Below, piece by piece: positions 1-6,848 of a DNA stretch of 22,259 nucleotides. The notes under the pieces are model-generated. The model searched no databases and was not told the DNA's origin. It saw nothing but the letters and a program-made list of their open reading frames with translations. This DNA is from Lentimicrobiaceae bacterium (lineage in GTDB: Bacteria > Bacteroidota > Bacteroidia > Bacteroidales > Lentimicrobiaceae). Where the stretch lies: contig JACJXH010000012.1 in NCBI GenBank assembly GCA_020636745.1, positions 1 through 22,259 on the forward strand, read 5' to 3'. Position numbers and translations under genes: made by a program. The number at the start of each line of letters is the position of its first letter. The first letter of the stretch is position 1.

Positions 1-1
1 C

Positions 2-865
2 ATGAAAGATAACGAAATCATCAAACTTACCGAGAGTCCCCGCGATGCCCAGCAAGGCCTGCCCTACATCATCGCGCCCGAAAAGCGGGCTGGGTACATC
101 AATACCCTGATGAAGGTAGGTTTTGATGTGATTGATTTCGGCAGTTTTGTTTCGCCCAAAGCAATACCGCAGATGGCCGATGCCGGCAGGGTGCTTGAAA
201 TGGTTGACAAAACAGGAAGTAACACCCGGCTGATGGCGATTGTGGGCAATCTGCGCGGAGGCAATGAGGCCGCCGCCCAACCCGGGTTGGACATCATCGG
301 GTTTCCGTACTCCACTTCCGAAACTTTTCTGAAAAAAAATATCAATGCCGATGCCCGTCAGGCCGAAGCCATCATTGACGGGCTGCAGTCAATCTGTGCT
401 GCCAACGGCAAAGAGCTCAGGGTATTCATTAGTCTGGCATTCGGCAACCCTTACAATGATGCCTGGAGTATAGATATTCTGTCGCATCAATTAGAAAAGC
501 TCGGGCAAAAAGGAATTACAACCTTTACCCTGGCCGATACCATTGGCATTGCATCGGCGCCGCTGATTGGCGAAGTGTACACCTCGCTGCTGCAGCGGTT
601 TCCCGCAATGGAATTCGGCCTGCACCTGCACACCCGCCCCGGCGAGTGGTATGCCAAGCTATCAGCGGCGTGGAATGCCGGCTGCCGGTGGTACGAAGGC
701 GTAATCAGTGGCGTGGGCGGCTGCCCCATGACTGGTTACGATCTGGTGGGCAACCTCGATACACTGAGTCTGGTTTCGTTTTTACAGGAAAAAAACGCCC
801 ATCATCATCTGAATACCGAACTTTTACTCAAAGCCGTTCGTCTGGCCGGTGAATGGAACAACTAA
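2..865 (+). CDS. Hydroxymethylglutaryl-CoA lyase family protein (DRE-TIM metallolyase)
   Basis: 287 aa, close to the usual ~300 aa of HMG-CoA lyases, so the ATG two bases into the window is probably the real start, although upstream sequence is missing. These enzymes cleave HMG-CoA to acetoacetate and acetyl-CoA in the cytoplasm, the last step of leucine breakdown. Visible family marks are ESPRDAQQ (family PRDGLQ; Arg, Asp and the last Gln kept), SFVSPKAIPQMAD, the metal-binding pair HLH at residues 208-210, and the glycine-rich loop GVGGCPM with the catalytic-type cysteine at 241. The acidic residue before SFVSP, usually Glu, is Asp here. The following hydrolase starts 11 bp downstream, suggesting co-transcription. 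The 3-oxoacid CoA-transferase A subunit a kilobase further on could use acetoacetate, which supports the assignment. Divergence in the first motif leaves a related acyl-CoA lyase activity possible. Confidence 0.82.
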   Translation: MKDNEIIKLTESPRDAQQGLPYIIAPEKRAGYINTLMKVGFDVIDFGSFVSPKAIPQMADAGRVLEMVDKTGSNTRLMAIVGNLRGGNEAAAQPGLDIIGFPYSTSETFLKKNINADARQAEAIIDGLQSICAANGKELRVFISLAFGNPYNDAWSIDILSHQLEKLGQKGITTFTLADTIGIASAPLIGEVYTSLLQRFPAMEFGLHLHTRPGEWYAKLSAAWNAGCRWYEGVISGVGGCPMTGYDLVGNLDTLSLVSFLQEKNAHHHLNTELLLKAVRLAGEWNN

Positions 866-876
866 ATGGTATCATC

Positions 877-1728
877 ATGAAGACATCCGCTTTTTATCAC
901 TTTCTTACGTCCACACTGCTGATTTCTTTGACCGCAACGGTGCTGCAGTTATACGCCCAGAATCCCAACCCCTGCAATACCCGCGATTTTGGCAAAAACG
1001 AGCACACCGGCCGGTATTACAACCTCAGGGGCATTTCACTGTATGTTGAACACTATGGAAAAGGCCAACCACTGGTGCTTCTACACGGCAACGGCGGATC
1101 CATCGGGAGTTTCTCCTGCCAGATTCCCTATTTTGAAAAGGAATATCATGTAATTGCCATCGACAGCCGCGCGCAGGGAAAATCGGCCGATCCATCAGAT
1201 ACCCTAAGTTTTGATATGATGGCCGACGACGTTAGCACCCTGCTCGACAGCCTGCACCTCGATTCGTGCAATGTACTGGGCTGGAGCGACGGGGGAATTA
1301 CCGGACTATTACTCGCCATAAGGCATCCCGATAAGGTAAAGCGACTCGCCATAACCGGCGCCAATCTGAAGCCCGACAGCAGCAGTCTTTATCCGAACGA
1401 CTTAAACTGGATGAAACAGGAATACGCCCGTTTGGGAAATCTCAGTCAGACACCCGAAACCAAAAACCAGCGTAAACTGCTTGGCCTCGACCTGCTCGAA
1501 CCCCGCATTAGAGCAGCCGATCTCAGGCAGATTCACTGCCCTGCGCTGGTTATCGGCGGCGACCACGATGTAATTCCGCCCGCACATACCCTGCTGATTG
1601 CGCAGTCAATTCCCCGCGCATTTCTGTGGATATTGCCCAATTCGTCGCATGCCACGCTGATGGATTATCACAAAAAGTTCAACACTACGGTTGACGACTT
1701 TTTCAGGGATAAACTCAGCCCCAACTAA
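877..1728 (+). CDS. Secreted alpha/beta hydrolase
   Basis: 283 aa from the ATG at 877. An in-frame ATG at 853 would overlap the preceding gene, but 877 puts a clear signal peptide at the N-terminus (MKTSAFYHFLTSTLLISLTA, then VLQLYAQ) with cleavage near YAQ, so I prefer it. The mature protein has the alpha/beta hydrolase fold: oxyanion region VLLHGNGGS, nucleophile elbow GWSDGG with the catalytic Ser, an Asp in GGDHDVIP and a His in NSSHATLM, giving a full Ser-Asp-His triad. It should act in the periplasm or at the cell surface. The substrate cannot be read from the sequence; the fold covers esterases, lipases, peptidases and dehalogenases. It follows the HMG-CoA lyase gene by 11 bp on the same strand, but an exported hydrolase has no obvious role in cytoplasmic CoA metabolism, so the pairing may only reflect shared transcription. 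Confidence 0.85.
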   Translation: MKTSAFYHFLTSTLLISLTATVLQLYAQNPNPCNTRDFGKNEHTGRYYNLRGISLYVEHYGKGQPLVLLHGNGGSIGSFSCQIPYFEKEYHVIAIDSRAQGKSADPSDTLSFDMMADDVSTLLDSLHLDSCNVLGWSDGGITGLLLAIRHPDKVKRLAITGANLKPDSSSLYPNDLNWMKQEYARLGNLSQTPETKNQRKLLGLDLLEPRIRAADLRQIHCPALVIGGDHDVIPPAHTLLIAQSIPRAFLWILPNSSHATLMDYHKKFNTTVDDFFRDKLSPN

Positions 1729-1785
1729 TCCCCTCGTCTCATTTGCCCTTGTCAACAGCCTTTTCACAATTTAAAAGAGTAATTG

Positions 1786-1816
1786 TTTGCATGTGATTAA
1801 GTTTTCGTTATATTTG
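1786..1816 (+). promoter_or_regulatory. Bacteroidota-type promoter upstream of the CoA-transferase A subunit
   Basis: TTTG at 1786-1789 and TATATTTG at 1809-1816 are separated by 19 bp, matching the primary sigma factor consensus described for Bacteroides (TTTG, 19-21 bp, TAnnTTTG). It lies in the 172-bp gap before the ATG at 1901, giving a leader of roughly 75-80 nt. It suggests that scoA is transcribed independently of the two genes upstream. Confidence 0.7.
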
Positions 1817-1900
1817 GCAATTGGCGTGCCGGTGCAATCGATTGAAACAGGCAAATCAGCATTACCGGCACTCCTTTAAAAGCTATTTAACTTTCCTGAG

Positions 1901-2593
1901 ATGAATAAAACAGTAAAAAACGCAACAGAAGCCATTGAAGGCATTGCCGACGGCATGACGCTGATGGTTGGCGGGTTCGGACTCAGCGGCATCCCCGAAA
2001 ACAGCATTAACGCACTGGTTGCCAGCGGTGTAAAAGGACTTACCTGTATTTCGAACAACGCCGGCGTGGATGATTTTGGGCTGGGTTTGCTGCTGCAGAA
2101 CCATCAAATACATAAAATGATTTCGTCGTACGTGGGCGAAAATGCCGAATTTGAACGGCAGTTGCTTTCAGGCGAGCTGGAGGTTGAGCTGATACCCCAG
2201 GGAACACTGGCAGAGCGTTGCCGCGCTGGTGGAGCCGGCATTCCTGCCTTCTTCGTTCCGGCCGGATACGGTACCGAAGTGGCCGAAGGGAAAGAGGTGC
2301 GTGAATATAACGGCAAACCTCACCTGCTCGAAATGGCCCTTACCGCCGACTTTGCGCTGGTAAAAGCCTGGAAAGGCGACACCCACGGAAACCTGATTTA
2401 TCGCCATACCGCCAACAATTTTAACCAGGCAATGGCTACAGCCGGCAAAATTACCATTGCCGAGGTGGAAGAATTGGTTGAAGCCGGCAAACTTGATCCC
2501 AACCAGATACATACCCCCGGAATTTTTGTTCAACGGATTTTTCAGGGAGTTGATTATGAGAAGAGGATTGAACGGTTGACGGAGAAGGAATAA
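1901..2593 (+). CDS. scoA: 3-oxoacid (succinyl-CoA:acetoacetate) CoA-transferase, subunit A
   Basis: 230 aa, the normal length for the alpha subunit of family I CoA-transferases (ScoA/AtoD/PcaI type). The N-terminal region has the glycine-rich stretch MVGGFGLSGIPENSI (around residues 21-36), followed by SNNAGVDDFGLG and, further on, GKPHLLEMALTADFALVKAW, all typical of this subunit. With a B subunit it moves CoA between succinyl-CoA or another acyl-CoA and acetoacetate, linking acetoacetate to acetoacetyl-CoA. It has its own promoter (1786-1816). Its partner normally follows directly, often overlapping; here it is 4.2 kb away at 6849, beyond a block of opposite-strand secreted proteins. Butyrate:acetoacetate or 3-oxoadipate CoA-transferase remain possible, as the subunit sequence does not fix the substrate. 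Confidence 0.9.
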   Translation: MNKTVKNATEAIEGIADGMTLMVGGFGLSGIPENSINALVASGVKGLTCISNNAGVDDFGLGLLLQNHQIHKMISSYVGENAEFERQLLSGELEVELIPQGTLAERCRAGGAGIPAFFVPAGYGTEVAEGKEVREYNGKPHLLEMALTADFALVKAWKGDTHGNLIYRHTANNFNQAMATAGKITIAEVEELVEAGKLDPNQIHTPGIFVQRIFQGVDYEKRIERLTEKE

Positions 2594-2675
2594 AATTCCA
2601 ATTTCCAGGTTCCAAACCGATTCCTGTAAAGTAGAAATGAAATTTTTCCGCATAAAAGCTAACAATTCAACCACA

Positions 2676-2870
2676 ATGAATTACAGCAAGCGTTTCATGG
2701 TTCTGTTAGCTATCGGTACTGGAAATGCTGTTCTTTACCCCACTGCCAGGGCTCAGCATCTTAATCATTCAGGCAAACCTCTTACTATTTCCTTTAGCCT
2801 TTTTACTTTTTCCCTGCCCTACCAGGGCGCAATCATCAATTTACCGCATGCACTTCCCTGCCCGCCTTGA
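2676..2870 (+). pseudogene. Possible truncated remnant of a secreted-protein gene (signal peptide only)
   Basis: From the ATG at 2676 the reading frame gives a plausible signal peptide (MNYSKRFMVLLAIGTG, then NAVLYPTARA, with A-R-A before Gln). After about 35 residues the frame runs antisense into the sorting-tag end of the convergent gene and stops there without any recognisable domain. The best reading is a 5' gene fragment cut off by rearrangement at about 2760-2810; a fortuitous open frame is also possible. Confidence 0.25.
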
Positions 2871-2974
2871 AGCCGGTACAAATACACCCCCGGCTTTACC
2901 CCTTCGGTTTGCCATACCGTTTTTTGGCCGGTTAGCGGCAACGTGGCTACAGGCCGGCCGGTGATATCGGTAAT
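2811..2974 (-). repeat. Copy 1 of a duplicated T9SS sorting-tag segment
   Basis: This 164-nt segment matches 3961-4124 at a constant offset of 1150 with ten mismatches by eye (about 94% identity). It covers the last ~51 codons of the gene, the stop codon and 8 nt beyond. On the CTD side similarity drops sharply right after the codons for ITDITG. The stop codon sits in a small palindrome (GCCCT-N3-AGGGC, 2816-2828) present in both copies. Confidence 0.85.
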
Positions 2975-3814
2975 GGTTACGGTGCCGTTTCTGTCATTGG
3001 TGTTGAGTTCAAAAATAACATAGTCATCGGCAGGTGAAGGATAAACCAACAGGGGGATTTTAATTTCTTCCTGATTTACTGCTGTGACATACGGATAATA
3101 ACAATTGCCGGGAATCGGATCCCATTCCCAACCGCCAAAAAAAATACTATCACTAATGCTAATACAAGATAAATGAACATTTTCAAAACCACATCCAACT
3201 ACATTCTGAAACCCCGAAGATACATTCCCAAGTCCTTCAACCCAGTGAAAATCACATTCGGTGCCCCAGGGAGGATTCAAATTTGTTAGCATGATTCTTT
3301 TCCTATTGTAAGAGCCATTTTCAATATAATCTATTGAATCAACTCTAAAGTCGGAAAAAATATATTCAAAATCGTAAGAAGAATAGGTTGGGAGTTGCCA
3401 TATTGTATCCCCTTTCTGAACTGTAAGATCCATCAAAAGAATTTCTTCACCCCCCAGGCTCCAGTTATCATCAGGAATTTTTAAATATGAACGACCTAAA
3501 TCATCGCTGCGGTAAGCCCCATAGTAACCAGGACCATAAACCAAGGAAGGATCTGGCCATGGTGTGAATGGTGGAAAAAAAACAGCATCTACAATCATCA
3601 ATTTTACGTAGGTAAGTCCATTGATCAGTGTATCATAATCAACATCAGGGATATACACCATGTCAATATATTGAGTCTCACTATCCCCCGATCGGATAAT
3701 CCATGTTGCATTTGAATCGGGCAGGTGCATATAGGTTTGGGCGTTTATATAAGCCGGGGCCATTAGCATGAACACCATCATAATGATGCTTATTTCTTTT
3801 TGCGTTGTATTCAT
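2819..3814 (-). CDS. Secreted protein with T9SS type A sorting domain
   Basis: 331 aa. The N-terminus carries a signal peptide (MNTTQKEISIIMMVFMLMAP followed by AYINAQ) for Sec export. The central ~220 residues contain many Tyr, Asp and Trp and several Cys, and I do not recognise a domain in them. The last ~75 residues form a T9SS type A C-terminal domain: VYPSPADDYVIFEL, TITDITGRPVATL, then GVYLYRLQ and a terminal GKLMIAPW. The type IX system carries such proteins across the outer membrane and usually cleaves the tag, leaving the protein released or lipid-anchored on the surface. It is convergent with scoA and lies 154 bp downstream of another T9SS cargo gene on the same strand. The tag half of the gene is nearly identical at DNA level to that of the neighbour, while the passenger parts are unrelated, so only the tag was shared or exchanged. 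Confidence 0.82.
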   Translation of the reverse strand: MNTTQKEISIIMMVFMLMAPAYINAQTYMHLPDSNATWIIRSGDSETQYIDMVYIPDVDYDTLINGLTYVKLMIVDAVFFPPFTPWPDPSLVYGPGYYGAYRSDDLGRSYLKIPDDNWSLGGEEILLMDLTVQKGDTIWQLPTYSSYDFEYIFSDFRVDSIDYIENGSYNRKRIMLTNLNPPWGTECDFHWVEGLGNVSSGFQNVVGCGFENVHLSCISISDSIFFGGWEWDPIPGNCYYPYVTAVNQEEIKIPLLVYPSPADDYVIFELNTNDRNGTVTITDITGRPVATLPLTGQKTVWQTEGVKPGVYLYRLQGGQGSACGKLMIAPW

Positions 3815-3960
3815 GATTTTGCGTGTTTAACGTGAATATTTAACTTTTAATGAGTTGTGTTCTATAGCCCACTGTCCGGGCACGGCATTTTTGTCAGGTA
3901 GTAGGCCTTCCACACAAACTGTTGTCGCTTGAGACTTTTAACATTGTGCTTTGAGCTTCT

Positions 3961-4124
3961 TCCCTGCCCTACCAGGGCGCAACCATCAATTTACCGCAGG
4001 CACTTCCCTGCCCGCTTTGCAGCCGGTACAGATATACCCCCGGCGTTACTCCTTCGGTTTGCCACACCGTTTTTTGGCCGGTTAGCGGCAACGTGGCTAC
4101 CGGCCGGCCGGTGATATCGGTAAT
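3961..4124 (-). repeat. Copy 2 of the duplicated T9SS sorting-tag segment
   Basis: Second copy of the 164-nt block at 2811-2974, at the 3' end of the neighbouring T9SS cargo gene. Both copies encode the run from ITDITGRPVATLPLTGQKTV to the final APW with only four amino acid differences (Lys/Thr, Gly/Ser and Ile/Val exchanges among them). Upstream CTD codons (VYPNPAGNFVVFEI here, VYPSPADDYVIFEL in copy 1) are clearly diverged. Confidence 0.85.
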
Positions 4125-5849
4125 TACAATTGAACCTTGCATGTGTGCGTTTTGTATTTCAAAAACAACAAAATTACCGGCGGGATTGGGATAAACATTG
4201 AAAACAATTGCTGAGGGTTCGTGAATTGAAAGTGTAGTATCAACATGCACATACAATGTATCGCTCCAGGCGCTGTTGCCACATTCGTTAAAGTTAAATA
4301 CTCTAATGCCGGCTGTGCCTTTAAAGCTGCTGTTCCAGATTACAATGGCCGCAGTACTATCCGAGGTTAGTGAGCCGGCAGAGGGTGGCGAAAGCTCCCA
4401 TACATACCCGTTTGAATTGGCCGCCGCCGACAGGGTGTAGGTGCTTTGTGAAGTTAAAGAGGTGTAAACCCATACAGGCCCCTGGGGTTGCGTTGGAATG
4501 GCCGGGGCATAATAACCGCAATCCTTGATCTCGAAAAACCAGGCATCTTCCGGTGGATTACCACCATGGAACGTACATTGTACATCGTTGTTATTGGCAA
4601 TTTTAGCCTCACTCGCTATAATATACCGGTAATCGTTAATTTTCGACACCGAATGCGTATTCAGATATTCATCCATAAGGCCACCAAAACACTGCTGACC
4701 TATTAATGTACCGTTGGAATCAAGCTTTGCAAGCCATACATCTAATTTGCCGGCATATGAATGATTGCCTGCAACATCACCATCGTTAGAAGCTGTTTCC
4801 CCAAAAATAAGGATTTCACTTGAACTGGTTGTGAATAATACCATAGGATACTCTCTTTCAGAACCTCCTAAACATCTTTGCCATACAATACTGCCTGAGG
4901 TGTCAATTTTCACAACCCATAAGTCAGGTTTACCATCAAGACCATAAGGCTGATGATGCCCGCTTACATCACCATCGTTTGAATATGAAACTGCGGTAAA
5001 AATATAGCCTGAATCAACCTCTATTACATTAATTCCAGCTTCGTAATCGCTACCGCCATAGCATTCCTGCCACAGGATATTGCCCTGCATATCGAGCTCT
5101 ACCAGCCATACATTGCCAATAGCCCCCTGGGGGTAGCAGGTAACCATGCCCCCGTGATACTGCACCTGCCCCACCATCATGATGTTGCCGCGCCGGTTAA
5201 TTATCAGCGACACCCCGTTATCGAGGCCTTCACTACCCAGGGTTTTTTGCCATTGTATGTTGCCATCGGCATCGCACTTGCACATCCACACATCGTAAGC
5301 ACCATAAAACTGGGTAATGTCACCGCCCGGGTTATCCACCCGGTCGATAAAAACAAAACCGCCATCGGGAGTAACAATGAGACCATTCATAATATCGTAG
5401 TAGGGCGAACCATACGTTTGTTCCCACAGTATATCGCCCTGCCCGTTTATTTTTATTACCCATACATCGTTAAACCCATTGGTGCCCGATTGCACATCCC
5501 CGTCGAGCGACCAGGCTGAACCAAATATATAGAAGGTAGAATCGGTAATGGGCACAATCTTGCGGGGATTATCCGTATCTGATCCACCATAGCATTTTTC
5601 CCACAGCACATTGTGCAGCGTATCGGTGCGCAATACCCAGATATCTGCGCTGCCGTGGTAATTGCTCGCTTCACCTCCTGAATTTATTCCCAAGGTGAGA
5701 AAATAACCATCGCGGATTCGGGTAACGGAATAATAATAGGCATCCTTCTCATCTCCAAGGCATTGTTGCCACACTATTTTATTGTTCTGGGCATAGCCGT
5801 AATCGAGCGTAAGAAGGAGAAACAGTATATTTAAAACGAAAGGCCGCAT
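3969..5849 (-). CDS. Secreted beta-propeller-like protein with T9SS type A sorting domain
   Basis: 626 aa from the ATG at 5849. An in-frame upstream ATG at 5921 would add 24 hydrophilic residues before the signal peptide (MRPFVLNILFLLLTLDYGYA, then Gln) and would read through the terminator hairpin, so I reject it. The mature part has seven consecutive ~55-65 residue repeats built on the pattern W-x-x-x-G-G, a DGG-like turn, a GDV-like loop and D-x-W-x-x-K-x-D-x-x-G-x-I (residues about 25-445). Seven units suggest a seven-bladed beta-propeller. A PKD/Ig-like region follows (about 455-545), then a type A T9SS sorting domain (VYPNPAGNFVVFEI to the end APW). Such proteins are exported to the cell surface or released; binding or adhesion is the usual guess, and no catalytic residues are evident. 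A leader terminator (5865-5895) separates it from the gene upstream. Confidence 0.84.
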   Translation of the reverse strand: MRPFVLNILFLLLTLDYGYAQNNKIVWQQCLGDEKDAYYYSVTRIRDGYFLTLGINSGGEASNYHGSADIWVLRTDTLHNVLWEKCYGGSDTDNPRKIVPITDSTFYIFGSAWSLDGDVQSGTNGFNDVWVIKINGQGDILWEQTYGSPYYDIMNGLIVTPDGGFVFIDRVDNPGGDITQFYGAYDVWMCKCDADGNIQWQKTLGSEGLDNGVSLIINRRGNIMMVGQVQYHGGMVTCYPQGAIGNVWLVELDMQGNILWQECYGGSDYEAGINVIEVDSGYIFTAVSYSNDGDVSGHHQPYGLDGKPDLWVVKIDTSGSIVWQRCLGGSEREYPMVLFTTSSSEILIFGETASNDGDVAGNHSYAGKLDVWLAKLDSNGTLIGQQCFGGLMDEYLNTHSVSKINDYRYIIASEAKIANNNDVQCTFHGGNPPEDAWFFEIKDCGYYAPAIPTQPQGPVWVYTSLTSQSTYTLSAAANSNGYVWELSPPSAGSLTSDSTAAIVIWNSSFKGTAGIRVFNFNECGNSAWSDTLYVHVDTTLSIHEPSAIVFNVYPNPAGNFVVFEIQNAHMQGSIVITDITGRPVATLPLTGQKTVWQTEGVTPGVYLYRLQSGQGSACGKLMVAPW

Positions 5850-5864
5850 TGCAATAAGAATAAA

Positions 5865-5895
5865 AGGACCATCCCGAATAACCCGGGATGGACCT
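5865..5895 (-). terminator. Rho-independent terminator downstream of the 123-aa sorting-domain gene
   Basis: On the minus strand AGGTCCATCCCG (5895-5884) pairs with CGGGATGGTCCT (5876-5865) with one mismatch in 12 positions across a 7-nt loop, then runs into a T-rich stretch (TTTATTCTT). It lies in the 58-bp gap between the 123-aa gene and the propeller gene, so it may reduce read-through between them. Confidence 0.6.
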
Positions 5896-5907
5896 GATGA
5901 ATAATAA

Positions 5908-6279
5908 TTATTGAAGAACAAGTTTGCCTTGTTTGCTTACAGTTCCTGCTTTTAGGGTATATACATACACCCCTTTTTCAACCTGGCGGGTATCCCATAC
6001 CTGCTGTCCCTGACTGCCTGATAATGCAAAAGAAACAACCAATCTTCCCTGAATGTCGGTAACAAACTTAAGATTCTCAAGATACGGTAACATCTTATTC
6101 TCAATAGATTGAAATGTAGTGGCAGGTGTTGCACCATTAAGGTATGTCTGCAATTGTGCTTTTAATTCTCCAACCACTGCTAAATTTAAAAAGATGAAAA
6201 GAACAGCAAGTGCTATTCTTCCTGATTTCCACGACTCAGATATAAATCGTGTGGGGGGGGGTAATTGTTTGATTTTCAT
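5908..6279 (-). CDS. Short protein: signal peptide joined to a partial T9SS sorting domain; possible phase-variable or decayed gene
   Basis: 123 aa. Residues 1-41 look like an export signal with a hydrophobic core (IALAVLFIFLNLAVVG) and a cut site after LKA. A ~30-residue stretch without a recognisable domain follows. The last ~50 residues read VTDIQGRLVVSF, GQQVWDTRQVEKGVYVYTL and KQGKLVLQ, which is the second half of a T9SS type A sorting domain; the opening Y-P-N-P strand is missing. It therefore has signal and tag pieces but essentially no passenger, as expected from an internal deletion. Codons 7-9 are a C9 run; gaining or losing one C would stop translation within about 15 or 21 codons. 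It may be a remnant, or a small secreted protein with slipped-strand on/off switching. Confidence 0.55.
   Translation of the reverse strand: MKIKQLPPPTRFISESWKSGRIALAVLFIFLNLAVVGELKAQLQTYLNGATPATTFQSIENKMLPYLENLKFVTDIQGRLVVSFALSGSQGQQVWDTRQVEKGVYVYTLKAGTVSKQGKLVLQ
6253..6261 (-). repeat. Homopolymer tract (G9 on plus, C9 in the coding strand)
   Basis: Nine consecutive G on the plus strand encode three Pro codons at residues 7-9 of the 123-aa protein. It is the longest G/C homopolymer I noticed in the window. Only a length that keeps this frame lets translation reach the signal peptide: with C8 the frame ends at a TAG, with C10 at a TGA. Confidence 0.8.
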
Positions 6280-6541
6280 AATATTGTATTTCTATAGTTA
6301 AAATGATTATAAATATTGGGTTGAGTTGATTAATTAAAAATTATTGTAGGTTTATGCTTTGGAGAATTTAACCAATGCACCTATCCTATTGTCTGTTATT
6401 AAAATATAGACTCAAATACCAATCTCCGTGAGGATAAAATGCTATAAACTACGCAAGCGCTTGGTTAAATGCTATTTTCAAAATTAATCGATTTTTATAC
6501 GTGGAATTAACATCTTTTAACAAACCTTGAAAAGGTAGGAA

Positions 6542-6560
6542 ATTTAGAATACTTCTAAAT
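6542..6560. promoter_or_regulatory. Operator-like inverted repeat
   Basis: ATTTAGAA-TAC-TTCTAAAT is a perfect 8-bp inverted repeat around a 3-bp spacer, a typical size for a dimeric regulator site. It lies about 100 bp upstream of the candidate scoB promoter. The regulator is unknown, and a small AT-rich palindrome can also arise by chance. Confidence 0.35.
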
Positions 6561-6633
6561 AATTCGACCCGTCTGTGCCAAGCCGGTAAACGACTCTGCA
6601 AACATCGATATCAGCCTAAATCAAAAATGAAAA

Positions 6634-6648
6634 ATTCTTTAAAAGAAT
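6634..6648. promoter_or_regulatory. Palindrome overlapping the expected -33 region of scoB
   Basis: ATTCTTT-A-AAAGAAT is a perfect 7-bp inverted repeat around one base. It sits about 14 bp upstream of the TAATTTTG -7 box, where the -33 element should be, so a bound protein would block or aid polymerase. It shares the AGAA/TTCT core with the palindrome at 6542-6560, though spacing differs. Confidence 0.35.
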
Positions 6649-6662
6649 CGAATGAATAAAAG

Positions 6663-6670
6663 TAATTTTG
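6663..6670 (+). promoter_or_regulatory. Candidate promoter -7 box for the CoA-transferase B subunit
   Basis: TAATTTTG matches TAnnTTTG. No good TTTG lies 19-21 bp upstream, where an AT-rich palindrome is found instead. If used, the leader before the ATG at 6849 would be about 170 nt. It would give scoB its own transcription, separate from scoA. Confidence 0.4.
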
Positions 6671-6848
6671 TTGTACATTCAGCATCTCAATTGAAGTTAT
6701 AGGCATGACATTAATGCACTGACTTCCGGCATCTCTCGTTATCTCTTCGAGCTCCCGAGGCGAGCGGATTCTGACTTCTGTTCTGATAACCTATCGGTAT
6801 CCGAAATCCGACTTCAAAAACAAACCAACATAAATAGCTAGGAAAAGT

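Larger units (their letters stand above)
6280..6848 (+). other. 569-bp gene-free region upstream of the CoA-transferase B subunit
   Basis: No convincing open reading frame, tRNA or terminator is visible. It is AT-rich up to about 6540. It contains a 10-bp inverted repeat, ATTTAACCAA (6366-6375) and TTGGTTAAAT (6461-6470), the latter partly overlapping a CAAGCGCTTG palindrome (6454-6463). It also contains two short palindromes (6542-6560, 6634-6648) and a candidate promoter -7 box (6663-6670). The final ~180 bp would be a long leader for the gene at 6849. Confidence 0.6.

Noticed and set aside
2168..2674. 168-aa open frame on the minus strand over scoA
   Set aside because: It lies wholly antisense to a clear CoA-transferase subunit with intact family motifs and shows no domain of its own.
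5154..5519. 121-aa plus-strand open frame inside the propeller gene
   Set aside because: Antisense to a gene with a signal peptide, repeats and sorting domain; the residues follow the opposite-strand repeat composition and no start signal is visible.
5850..5921. Upstream start of the propeller gene at 5921
   Set aside because: It would place a hydrophilic extension ahead of a normal signal peptide and translate through the terminator hairpin of the preceding gene.
6366..6470. Inverted repeat ATTTAACCAA / TTGGTTAAAT, considered as mobile-element ends
   Set aside because: The arms are 10 bp and only 85 bp apart, with no target-site duplication or gene between them; chance is a fair explanation in AT-rich sequence. 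Kept only as a note in the intergenic entry.
6541..6848. Considered a tRNA or small RNA gene in the GC-richer part of the scoB upstream region
   Set aside because: I could not find a cloverleaf, a T-loop sequence (GGTTCRA type) or a terminator there.
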